DNA from: Oscillospiraceae bacterium
GTDB lineage: Bacteria; Bacillota; Clostridia; Oscillospirales; Ruminococcaceae
Direction: 5' to 3'
DNA: 64,000 nt
Assembly (NCBI GenBank): GCA_009781425.1
Contig: WQYC01000003.1
Coordinates: forward strand, 1 to 64,000
Part shown: piece by piece, positions 9,501 to 15,386 of the stretch
Numbering within the stretch: position 1 is the stretch's first letter
How the letters are laid out: the number at the start of each line of letters is the position of its first letter
Notes under the pieces: generated by a model
Seen by the model: only the letters and a program-made list of their open reading frames with translations
The model's database searches: none
Told to the model about the DNA's origin: nothing
Position numbers and translations under genes: made by a program

Positions 9501-9993
9501 TGAAGGCAACAGCGTCAATATAATTGCCATGCTCGTTTTTAAGAAGCAGTTCGTCACAAAGGCAGGTAAAACCATGTGCTTCGCCAACTTCGAGGATAAA
9601 ACAGGCAAAATCGAAGCGATTATTTTTAGCGACCTCTACGAAAAGGAAGCCGCGTTCCTGCACGTCGGCAGTATTTACGCGCTTTTCGGGAATATTTCCA
9701 CCAAGGAGGAGGAAGACGCGAAAATCATAATTAAAAGGCTCGAAAACAGCGATACTTTGCAATTCGCTGAACACAGTGCAGTTTTCATTAACTTAAATTC
9801 CGCAGAAACAGGTAAGTTAGCGCAGGTTGTTGAAATTCTGCGCAGTTTTGAGGGAACGCAAAAAGCACGCATTTGCTTTTCGGACACCCGCGAGGTTAAG
9901 TCGCCCAAAGGCATTTCGGGGGTAAATATCACAAAGGAATTGCTTCGAGCATTAGAAAAATTATGCGGAAAACCGAATATTAAGCTAAAATAA
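6589..9993 (+). CDS. dnaE: DNA polymerase III subunit alpha, DnaE type
   Basis: The 1134 residues match bacterial DnaE in length and order. The N-terminal PHP domain starts FIHLHVHTEYSLLDGACR. The palm carries the catalytic PDFDIDL near residue 400, with a GPGRGSGVGS motif just before. Next come the tandem helix-hairpin-helix region (about 800-880) and an OB-fold (about 960-1040, VNIIAMLVFKKQ). In Firmicutes a separate PolC is usually the main replicase and DnaE extends primers. The start has GAGG seven bases upstream and follows a palindromic repeat. No other replisome gene is adjacent. Confidence 0.97.
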   Translation: MDFIHLHVHTEYSLLDGACRIKELVRRVKDLGQRAVAITDHGVMYGCVDFYAECIANDIKPIIGCEVYVAQGSRHDKTSVREKPPYHLVLLCKDNSGYKNLVKLVSDAFTEGFYNKPRCDKETLRRYSKGLIALSGCLAGEIPRLLYDGKYDEAIEAAREYNEIFEHFYIEVQDHGLKEQREILPDLYRLSRETGIPLVATNDAHYITKADAPVQRILTAIATNTTINEKSLGFETDEFYVKSGEEMAQLFRYDARSSNKFEELENTVKIAEMCNVTFEFGVYRLPAFKAENVSDNAAFLKSQVQKGLIKRYGENFSQEVQNRADFEVESIQKMGFTDYFLIVADFIAYARKNNIPVGPGRGSGVGSISAYALGITSIDPMRFGLLFERFLNPERISMPDFDIDLCYRRRQEVIDYVTRKYGSDHVAQIITFGTMAARAAIRDAGRAMGLPYGKVDSAAKLIPFGASIEDSLKQQKELREMKAQDGEIASLLDTAQKIEGMPRHGSTHAAGMVITREPVTDFVPVQKNDSDIVTQYAMGHLENLGLLKMDFLGLRYLTVVHETAGAVGLDAEHFPEADAEVYAMLSRGGTSGVFQFESAGMTNLLIRLKPESLEDLTAAISLYRPGPMASIPRYIESRHNPDKVQYAHDLLKPILEMTYGCVVYQEQVMQICRELAGYSYGRADLVRRAMSKKKADVMQKEREAFISGAKERGVSEDTANQIFEELSGFAAYAFNKSHAAAYAYLAYQTAYLRCHHYKEYMARLMTSVLDNTDKLIEYISECERQGVKILPPDINKSFLEFNVSVGAASCKDGGIRFGLLAIKNLGAGVIKAVIKERENGEYTSLYDFCKRLQGGELNKRAVEALIKSGAFDGFLHNRRSMLMAHEEMLDGLSQSRGIEGQLDLFGLAGDDSENTEIYKMPEVTEFEQMQLLQMEKETLGIYISGHPIEKYDSYIKFHSLPQIGAILSDAAEGNSVNIIAMLVFKKQFVTKAGKTMCFANFEDKTGKIEAIIFSDLYEKEAAFLHVGSIYALFGNISTKEEEDAKIIIKRLENSDTLQFAEHSAVFINLNSAETGKLAQVVEILRSFEGTQKARICFSDTREVKSPKGISGVNITKELLRALEKLCGKPNIKLK

Positions 9994-10003
9994 AATAAAA
10001 GAC

Positions 10004-10032
10004 TTGACGTTTATTTATTAATGTAGTATATT
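10004..10032 (+). promoter_or_regulatory. Sigma-A promoter for pfkA
   Basis: TTGACG, 17 bases, TATATT; it ends 42 bases before the pfkA start. Confidence 0.7.
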
Positions 10033-10074
10033 TATTATGGATAATAACGATAATTTACATAACGGAGAAGAAAT

Positions 10075-11034
10075 ATGAAAAAAATCGGAATCTTAACAAG
10101 CGGCGGAGACGCTCCCGGCATGAATGCCGCAATAAGAGCAGTAACGAGAACAGCCTTAAAGCACGGCATGACCGTCATGGGGATACGCAGAGGCTTCAAC
10201 GGGCTCATCAACGGCGACATGGTTGAGCTTGGAATCCGCAGTGTTTCAGACATAATCCAACGCGGCGGTACGATTTTATACACTGCGCGTTGCAACGAGT
10301 TCCGCTTTGAAGAGGGCTTGCAAAAAGCGAAAGCCACCTGCATTAAAGAGGGGATTGAAGGGCTGATTGTCCTCGGCGGAGACGGCTCTTTCAGAGGTGC
10401 GGCAGACTTATCGGCGCGCGGGATTCCCTGCGTTGCGATTCCCTGTACGATTGACAACGACATCTCTATGACCGAGTATACAATCGGCTATGATACCGCC
10501 ATGAATACAGCAATGCTGCTGATTGACAAGCTTCGCGACACTACGCAGAGCCATGACCGCTGCTCGGTGGTTGAGGTTATGGGCAGGCACGCGGGGCATA
10601 TCGCAGTAAACACAGGCATAGCCACAGGCGCGACGCATATTTTAACCGAGGAAGTGCCGTATTCTGTTGACGACGTAATCGAGCGTATACAAAACACGCA
10701 GACCACAGGTAAGCACCATTTCATCATAGTTGTGTCTGAAGGAATCGGGAACTCGCAGGACATAGCCAAGAAAATCGAGCAAGCGACAGGCGTTGAAACC
10801 CGCGCGACAATTTTAGGGCACGTTCAGCGCGGCGGCTCGCCCACAGTGCGCGACAGAGTAGTTGCAAGCCAGCTCGGGCACTGCGCTGTTGAGCTACTTA
10901 ATCAGGGCTACAGCAACCGCGTAATCGGCACGAAGCACGGAAATATAATCGACTACGATATACAAGAAGCACTTTCTATGAAGAAGTCGTTTGAGAACGA
11001 CTTGTACAGAATAGCAATGGATATTAGTTTTTAA
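10075..11034 (+). CDS. pfkA: ATP-dependent 6-phosphofructokinase
   Basis: It phosphorylates fructose 6-phosphate at C1, the committed step of glycolysis, in the cytoplasm. The 319 residues match the short bacterial PfkA. Visible motifs are ILTSGGDAPGMNAAIRA (ATP site), VLGGDGSFRGA with Gly at the position that distinguishes ATP- from pyrophosphate-dependent enzymes, the catalytic PCTIDND, VEVMGRHAGHIA and LGHVQRGGSPT. CGGAGAAG precedes the start. It has its own promoter and stands apart from pyruvate kinase, with which it is often linked in Firmicutes. Confidence 0.97.
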   Translation: MKKIGILTSGGDAPGMNAAIRAVTRTALKHGMTVMGIRRGFNGLINGDMVELGIRSVSDIIQRGGTILYTARCNEFRFEEGLQKAKATCIKEGIEGLIVLGGDGSFRGAADLSARGIPCVAIPCTIDNDISMTEYTIGYDTAMNTAMLLIDKLRDTTQSHDRCSVVEVMGRHAGHIAVNTGIATGATHILTEEVPYSVDDVIERIQNTQTTGKHHFIIVVSEGIGNSQDIAKKIEQATGVETRATILGHVQRGGSPTVRDRVVASQLGHCAVELLNQGYSNRVIGTKHGNIIDYDIQEALSMKKSFENDLYRIAMDISF

Positions 11035-11054
11035 ATTATAGTTGGTAAAAAATT

Positions 11055-11150
11055 ACAGAGTAGGGATTTGAGCGTTAAGTGTTGTCTGAACGGAGAGTTG
11101 TCAGACGAACGAAGGCTTTGCGCCGCGATTCATTTTCCGCATCTCGCTGT
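11055..11150 (+). ncRNA. Tetrahydrofolate (THF) riboswitch aptamer
   Basis: The sequence follows the folT-type THF riboswitch: AGAGTAG, GCGTTAAGTG, a hairpin GTCTGA...TCAGAC, ACGAAGGC, GCGCCGCGATTCAT and CCGCATCTC. The outer stem pairs ACAG at 11055 with CTGT at 11150. The downstream gene is a folate-type ECF transporter component, the usual target. Identification is by recalled consensus. Confidence 0.87.
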
Positions 11151-11167
11151 ACATAATAATTAGGAAT

Positions 11168-11218
11168 ATAAACTATTTCTTCTTGTTGGTGTGCAAAAAT
11201 TAAGGAGGAATAGTTTAT
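11168..11218 (+). promoter_or_regulatory. Long stem hiding the ribosome site and AUG of the folate transporter gene
   Basis: Bases 11168-11184 pair with 11202-11218 over 17 consecutive pairs (two are G-U), leaving a 17-base loop. The 3' arm contains AAGGAGG and the first two bases of the start codon. This is a ready-made translation-off structure directly downstream of the THF aptamer and is its likely expression platform. Confidence 0.7.
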
Positions 11219-11846
11219 GAAATTTTTAACGATGTTCCGCGATTCCGCAAACGAACTGAAGAGCCCCCGCTGTTTAGCAACTACGGGGATTTTAAGTGCA
11301 CTCTATATCGTGCTGAACGCTTATGTGATGCTTCCGCTCGGGGAAACTTTAAGAATCACCTTCGGCTACCTCGCACTCGCTGTAATCGGAATGTTATATG
11401 GTCCTGTTGTTACGGTTTTAGCGGCAATCCCGTGCGATATTTTCGCAGCATTGCTTAATCCCAATTACGCAATGAACCTCGCATGGGTTCCTAACAGAAT
11501 GTTGGAAGGATTGATTTACGGCGTTTTTCTTTACGGACTTATGAAAACAAGCAATAAGAATTCTACCTTAAATGCAATAGTATTTGCGCTGAAAATTATA
11601 ATAGCAAGATTGATTGTGGTGGTTTTATGCTATTTTATAATCAATTCTTTTCTCACGCTGATTGTATTCTCGCCGGCGAGCGCGGCGGGGCAGTCGTTTT
11701 GGGTTTGGGCGTGGGTTCGGTCAGGCGTGAAGAGTATATCGCAGTTTCCGATAGATATGATACTGTTATTCGCTTTACTACCTATAATAAACACTGCATA
11801 TCACAGAGCACTGCGAGGTTTCGGGCGGGAAAGGAAAAACACATGA
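11217..11846 (+). CDS. folT: Folate-type ECF transporter substrate-binding (S) component
   Basis: A 209-residue membrane protein with about six hydrophobic segments. It has the features of the FolT/ECF S-component group: ISALYIVLNAY...LPLGETLRITFGYLALAVIGMLYGP near the N-terminus and a conserved NPNYAMNLAWVPNRMLEGLIYG loop. It would bind folate and work with the shared EcfA/EcfA'/EcfT module, which is not in this window. Folate as ligand is inferred from the THF riboswitch in front of it. Translation is probably controlled by the stem that hides its ribosome site. It overlaps proC by 4 bases. Confidence 0.85.
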   Translation: MKFLTMFRDSANELKSPRCLATTGILSALYIVLNAYVMLPLGETLRITFGYLALAVIGMLYGPVVTVLAAIPCDIFAALLNPNYAMNLAWVPNRMLEGLIYGVFLYGLMKTSNKNSTLNAIVFALKIIIARLIVVVLCYFIINSFLTLIVFSPASAAGQSFWVWAWVRSGVKSISQFPIDMILLFALLPIINTAYHRALRGFGRERKNT

Positions 11847-12661
11847 CGGCTTTAAGCTTAGGCTTCATCGGCGCGGGAAACATGGGCTTCGCGTTGATTA
11901 AAGGTTTTCAGAATTGGGTTTCAGCTTCGGAAAAGTCGCGTGAAGTAAAGCTTCATATTTACGACGCGCTCCCCGAAAAGCGCGAAGAACTGAAAAACAA
12001 AGGCTTTTCCGTGCTTGAAAGCGAGATTGAAATTGCAAAAAGGTGCAAATATATAGTCTTAGCCTGCAAGCCTCAGCAGCTTTCCGAGCTGCTTGAAAAA
12101 ATAAAAAGCTTCATCACAGCGGAAACTGTGCTCGTTTCGCTATGTGCGGGGATTTCAGCGGAGTTTATCTGTAGCAAAACAAGCGAAAACGCAAAAGTAA
12201 TTCTTGTAATGCCGAATATGCCCATGCTTCTCGGCGCGGGCGCGAGCGCAATTTCATGCAACGCCGCGGTAAGCGGCGAGGAATTCGCCTTTGCGGGCAC
12301 GGTAATCGAGAGCTGCAGCGCAGTTGAGGTCATTCCGCTTGATAAAATGAACGAAATTATCTGCATTAACGCGAGCTCGCCTGCTTTTATTTATCTGTTC
12401 TCGAAGTGCTTCGCTGATTACGCGGCAGAGCAGGGCATTGACGAAAAGTCCGCGTTGAACCTGTTCGCGAAGACGCTTATAGGCGCGTCGAAAATGCTGA
12501 CAGATTCGGGCTTCGGGGTAGATGAATTGATTTCGCAGGTGTCTTCAAAGGGCGGGACTACGCTTGCGGGGCTTGAGCAGTTGCGCTTGGGCGGGCTTGA
12601 AGTTATCGTGAAAAATGCCTGCGAAGCCTGCACAAAAAGAGCGTATGAACTCGGAAAATAA
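11843..12661 (+). CDS. proC: Pyrroline-5-carboxylate reductase
   Basis: It reduces 1-pyrroline-5-carboxylate to proline with NAD(P)H. The 272 residues begin MTALSLGFIGAGNMGFALIKG, a Rossmann motif, and include VILVMPNMPMLLGAGASAI and the C-terminal signature VSSKGGTTLAGLEQLRLGGL. The start is the ATG overlapping the stop of the upstream transporter (ATGA), with AAAGGA upstream. A much longer in-frame opening runs through the transporter gene and is not used. Because of the overlap it may share the THF riboswitch's control of the transporter, an unusual pairing for a proline gene. Confidence 0.93.
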   Translation: MTALSLGFIGAGNMGFALIKGFQNWVSASEKSREVKLHIYDALPEKREELKNKGFSVLESEIEIAKRCKYIVLACKPQQLSELLEKIKSFITAETVLVSLCAGISAEFICSKTSENAKVILVMPNMPMLLGAGASAISCNAAVSGEEFAFAGTVIESCSAVEVIPLDKMNEIICINASSPAFIYLFSKCFADYAAEQGIDEKSALNLFAKTLIGASKMLTDSGFGVDELISQVSSKGGTTLAGLEQLRLGGLEVIVKNACEACTKRAYELGK

Positions 12662-12679
12662 AAATATTTTATTTTGCTA

Positions 12680-12708
12680 TTGACAAACGAAAAAACGTAT
12701 GTTATAAT
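12680..12708 (+). promoter_or_regulatory. Sigma-A promoter for infC-rpmI-rplT
   Basis: A consensus TTGACA is followed after 17 bases by TATAAT. Transcription would begin near 12715, giving a leader of about 140 bases before infC. Confidence 0.9.
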
Positions 12709-12714
12709 AATTTG

Positions 12715-12840
12715 GTAAATAAAAGTAGAGATTTCTCTCACCCGCCGTTTTAAAAGTAGCGTGCGCGGTCGTTTACTTAATCTTAATTAATAATTTTGAT
12801 TATGTTAGGCGTGGAGAAATATCTCCACGTTTTAGTTTTT
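12715..12840 (+). promoter_or_regulatory. L20-type leader with intrinsic attenuator
   Basis: The leader ends in a terminator: CGTGGAGA (12810-12817), loop AATA, TCTCCACG (12822-12829), then TTTTAGTTTTT. It lies between the promoter and infC. In Bacillus and relatives ribosomal protein L20 controls this operon through such a leader. The terminator is seen directly; L20 binding is inferred from position and gene order. Confidence 0.75.
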
Positions 12841-12855
12841 GGAAGGAGAGTGCGG

Positions 12856-13383
12856 ATTATAAGCAACAAGGAGCTACTCATTAATGAACAAATCGTAACC
12901 GAGGAAGTGCGGGTACAGGGCGCAGAGGGCGAAGTACTGGGGATTATGAAGCGTGCAGAAGCACAGGAAATGGCAGACGCCAAGAACTTAGACCTGGTGC
13001 TCATCGCGCCGCAGGGGAATCCGCCCGTGTGCCGCATTATGGACTACGGGAAGTATCGTTTTGAGCTTTCAAAGCGGGAAAAAGAGCTTCGTAAGAACCA
13101 GAAGCACGTTGAGCTCAAGGAAGTGCGTATGTCGCTGAATATCGACACCAACGACCTTAACACCAAGGTCGGGCACGCTACGAAGTTTTTGAAAGCCGGC
13201 GACAAGGTTAAAATTACGATTAGATTCAAGGGCAGAGAAATGACCCACCCGAAGCTCGGCGAACAGCTTATGAAAAGATTTGTCGAAGCCTGTGCCGAAT
13301 TCGGCGCGGCTGAAAAGCCTTCCAAATTTGAGGGGCGCAACCTTAATGTTATATTAGCACCTAAAAAAGATACACAGAAATAA
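12856..13383 (+). CDS. infC: Translation initiation factor IF-3, AUU start
   Basis: IF-3 binds the 30S subunit and rejects non-canonical start codons. The 175 residues include LLINEQIVTEEVRVQGAEGEVLGIM, PPVCRIMDYGKYRFE and the C-terminal VKITIRFKGREMTHPKLG, covering both domains at normal length. There is no suitable ATG. The best start is ATT at 12856, 7 bases after AGGAG, giving (M)ISNKELLINEQ. AUU starts are the known autoregulatory device of infC. An in-frame GTG at 12850 is too close to the ribosome site, and the ATGs further upstream fall within the attenuator. It heads the infC-rpmI-rplT operon. Confidence 0.92.
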   Translation: MISNKELLINEQIVTEEVRVQGAEGEVLGIMKRAEAQEMADAKNLDLVLIAPQGNPPVCRIMDYGKYRFELSKREKELRKNQKHVELKEVRMSLNIDTNDLNTKVGHATKFLKAGDKVKITIRFKGREMTHPKLGEQLMKRFVEACAEFGAAEKPSKFEGRNLNVILAPKKDTQK

Positions 13384-13408
13384 CAAAATACGAGGAGGTA
13401 ACTAAAAA

Positions 13409-13615
13409 ATGGCAGCAGGACCAAAAATGAAAACGCACAGCGGAGCAAAAAAGCGTTTTAAAGTAACTAAAAGCGGGAAAATAAAGTACCGCCGCACCAA
13501 TCGTATACACAGGCTTACACAAAAATCAACAAAGCGTAAGCGCACGAGCCGCGCGGCAAACTACGTTGACAAGAGCAACGTCGCAGAAGTAAGAGCATTA
13601 CTTCCGTACAAATAA
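13409..13615 (+). CDS. rpmI: 50S ribosomal protein L35
   Basis: A 68-residue basic protein starting MAAGPKMKTHSGAKKRFKVT, with RTNRIHRLTQKSTKRKR typical of bL35. GAGGAGG precedes the start. The N-terminus carries a short MAAGP extension relative to the common MPKMKTH start. It lies between infC and rplT as in most bacteria. A palindromic repeat separates it from rplT. Confidence 0.97.
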   Translation: MAAGPKMKTHSGAKKRFKVTKSGKIKYRRTNRIHRLTQKSTKRKRTSRAANYVDKSNVAEVRALLPYK

Positions 13616-13622
13616 ACTGACC

Positions 13623-13675
13623 GTAGGGAACGCATTAATGCGTTCCGCAGCGGAACGGATGAATCCGTTCCCTAC
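13623..13675. repeat. GTAGGG-type paired palindromic element between rpmI and rplT
   Basis: 53 bp with two head-to-head units: left unit GTAGGGAACGCATT with AATGCGTTCCG, spacer CAG, right unit ending GTTCCCTAC. Each unit forms its own hairpin, and the ends GTAGGGAACG/CGTTCCCTAC can also pair. It sits inside a ribosomal protein operon without disrupting either gene. Confidence 0.85.
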
Positions 13676-13705
13676 AATTTCAAACAATCAGGAGGAATAT
13701 AAACT

Positions 13706-14059
13706 ATGGCTCGTGTAAAAGGCGCGCTCGCTACGCGTAAAAGAAGAAATAAAATATTAAAACAAGCGAAAGGCTACTGGGGCGGCAAAAGCAGGCTCTT
13801 CAAGACAGCGAAGGAAGCAGTTTGGAAGTCGGCACAGTATGCTTATATAAGCAGAAGACTCAAGAAGAGAGACTTCAGAAGGCTTTGGATTACGAGAATT
13901 TCTGCCGCTTGCAAAAACAACGGCATGAACTACTCTACATTCATTAACGGCTTGAAAAAAGCCAACATCAGCCTTAACCGCAAAATGCTTTCGGAAATTG
14001 CGATTCACGACGCTGACGGCTTCGCCGCTCTCGTGGAAAAGGCGAAAGCTCACGCTTAA
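13706..14059 (+). CDS. rplT: 50S ribosomal protein L20
   Basis: 117 residues, [20 protein letters not shown], with the family's [19 protein letters not shown] and [28 protein letters not shown]. It is an early assembly protein of the 50S subunit and, in Firmicutes, the repressor of its own operon through the leader upstream of infC. AGGAGG precedes the start. Confidence 0.98.
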   Translation: MARVKGALATRKRRNKILKQAKGYWGGKSRLFKTAKEAVWKSAQYAYISRRLKKRDFRRLWITRISAACKNNGMNYSTFINGLKKANISLNRKMLSEIAIHDADGFAALVEKAKAHA

Positions 14060-14076
14060 ACTGTACAAAACCGCTA

Positions 14077-14100
14077 ACCGCGCCGCTTATGCGGCGCGGT
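14077..14100 (+). terminator. Strong hairpin after rplT
   Basis: ACCGCGCCGC and GCGGCGCGGT form a perfect 10-bp stem with loop TTAT, followed by AATTTA. The T-run is poor, so it may attenuate rather than stop transcription into the nudix gene. Confidence 0.6.
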
Positions 14101-14119
14101 AATTTACGGGAGGCTATAA

Positions 14120-14596
14120 ATGAAAACACGCACAATGTCCGGCGCATTTCTGTGCTATGGAAACGAGGTTCTTTTAATGCACCGCAACCCCGACCGAAAA
14201 GTCGCTCCCGATATGTGGGCACCTGTTGGCGGTCACATCGAATCCGATGAAATAGACGACCCGAAAACCGCTTGCTTGCGGGAAATTGAGGAAGAAACCG
14301 GAATCCCCGCCGAAAGAATCACGAATTTAAACCTACGATATATCACCACGAGAAAATTCGAGGACGAAATAAGAATCGTTTTTATTTATACAGGCAAGGT
14401 ATCAGAAAAATGTGATTTACCGAAATCTGATGAGGGTGTATTGTATTGGGTTGATTTTGAATCGTTATCAGAGTTACCGATGACGTTTTCCATGAAGCAA
14501 ACTGTTTTACATTGGAGCAGGCACAAAAATTCAACGCAAATATTTCACGGTGCGGTTAACGCGACAAACGATGGAATTACATGGAGCGAATTATGA
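14120..14596 (+). CDS. NUDIX hydrolase (MutT-like)
   Basis: A 158-residue NUDIX-fold pyrophosphohydrolase. The Nudix box begins GGHIESDEIDDPKTACL and continues REIEEETGI, giving the catalytic REIEEE core. The spacing between the first Glu and REIEEE is two residues longer than the standard Gx5Ex7REUxEExGU. Substrate is unknown; MutT-like 8-oxo-dGTP or other nucleoside diphosphate derivatives are possible. It overlaps the next gene by 4 bases (ATGA), so the two are translationally coupled. GGGAGG precedes the start. Confidence 0.85.
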   Translation: MKTRTMSGAFLCYGNEVLLMHRNPDRKVAPDMWAPVGGHIESDEIDDPKTACLREIEEETGIPAERITNLNLRYITTRKFEDEIRIVFIYTGKVSEKCDLPKSDEGVLYWVDFESLSELPMTFSMKQTVLHWSRHKNSTQIFHGAVNATNDGITWSEL

Positions 14597-15384
14597 TTAC
14601 AAGCCGCCAAAACCCTAAAATCACCCACTTCCGCGCTTTGATGCGCGACAGGAAAGCCCGTCTTGAGCACGGGCAGTTCGCTGTTGAGGGCGAAAAATTA
14701 TTTGATGAAGCTGTGTCTTGCGGCTTAACGCCGCAAAATATTTTAATTACAGAAAAATTTTCTCAAAAAAATGCCAATATTTGTGAAAAAGCCGCAAATT
14801 TATGCAATATAGACATAATCAGCACCGATTTGGCTGAATATATTTCTGATACAAAGTCGCCGCAGGGTGTATTTTTTTCGCTCGAACTGCTTGACAAATT
14901 TTCAAAATTGAGTACACTTATATATAGTACAAAAAACAGCACAAAAATTATCGCCCTTGACGGCGTTCAAGACCCGGGCAATGTCGGCGCGGTCATAAGA
15001 AGCTGTGACGCTTTCGGCGTCAGCGCATTGCTGTTGTCGGACAACTGCGCGGATATTCACGCGCCAAAAGTCATACGAAGCGCGATGGGTTCTGCGTTTA
15101 GGCTTCCTGTTCACAGGGGAAATCTTGCAGAAATGCTCGCTGAACTAAAGCAAAACGGCTTTGCAGTCATTGGCGCGGCTTTGAACGAGCGCGCGGAAAA
15201 GCTCGGAAGCTTTGAATTCCCCGAAAAAAGCATAGCAGTAATCGGCGGCGAGGGCGGGGGAATCAGCGCGGAAGTGCTTGCGCTGTGCGATAAACAGCTT
15301 TATATACCTATTAAAAATGCCCAGTCCTTGAACGCGGCGGTCGCCGCAGGAATAATTATATACGAACAGCAGAAGGAGAAATAA
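14593..15384 (+). CDS. TrmH/SpoU-family RNA methyltransferase
   Basis: 263 residues starting MITSRQNPKITHFRALMRDR. The N-terminal substrate-binding domain (about 1-95) precedes a SPOUT catalytic domain with the three family motifs: ALDGVQDPGNVGAVIRSCDAFG, IAVIGGEGGGISAE and IPIKNAQSLNAAVAAGIIIYE. Such enzymes 2'-O-methylate rRNA or tRNA using S-adenosylmethionine; the target nucleotide is not evident. The ATG overlaps the nudix stop, with GGAG 6 bases upstream. topA follows after 2 bases. Confidence 0.9.
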   Translation: MITSRQNPKITHFRALMRDRKARLEHGQFAVEGEKLFDEAVSCGLTPQNILITEKFSQKNANICEKAANLCNIDIISTDLAEYISDTKSPQGVFFSLELLDKFSKLSTLIYSTKNSTKIIALDGVQDPGNVGAVIRSCDAFGVSALLLSDNCADIHAPKVIRSAMGSAFRLPVHRGNLAEMLAELKQNGFAVIGAALNERAEKLGSFEFPEKSIAVIGGEGGGISAEVLALCDKQLYIPIKNAQSLNAAVAAGIIIYEQQKEK

Positions 15385-15386
15385 TT

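Noticed and set aside
11059-11064. GTAGGG motif upstream of the folate transporter gene as another repeat unit
   Set aside because: It is part of the conserved 5' segment of the THF aptamer, and no GTAGGG-type hairpin follows.
12796-12855. Upstream ATG or GTG codons as the infC start
   Set aside because: The ATGs lie in or before the attenuator hairpin, and the GTG at 12850 is one base from the ribosome site.
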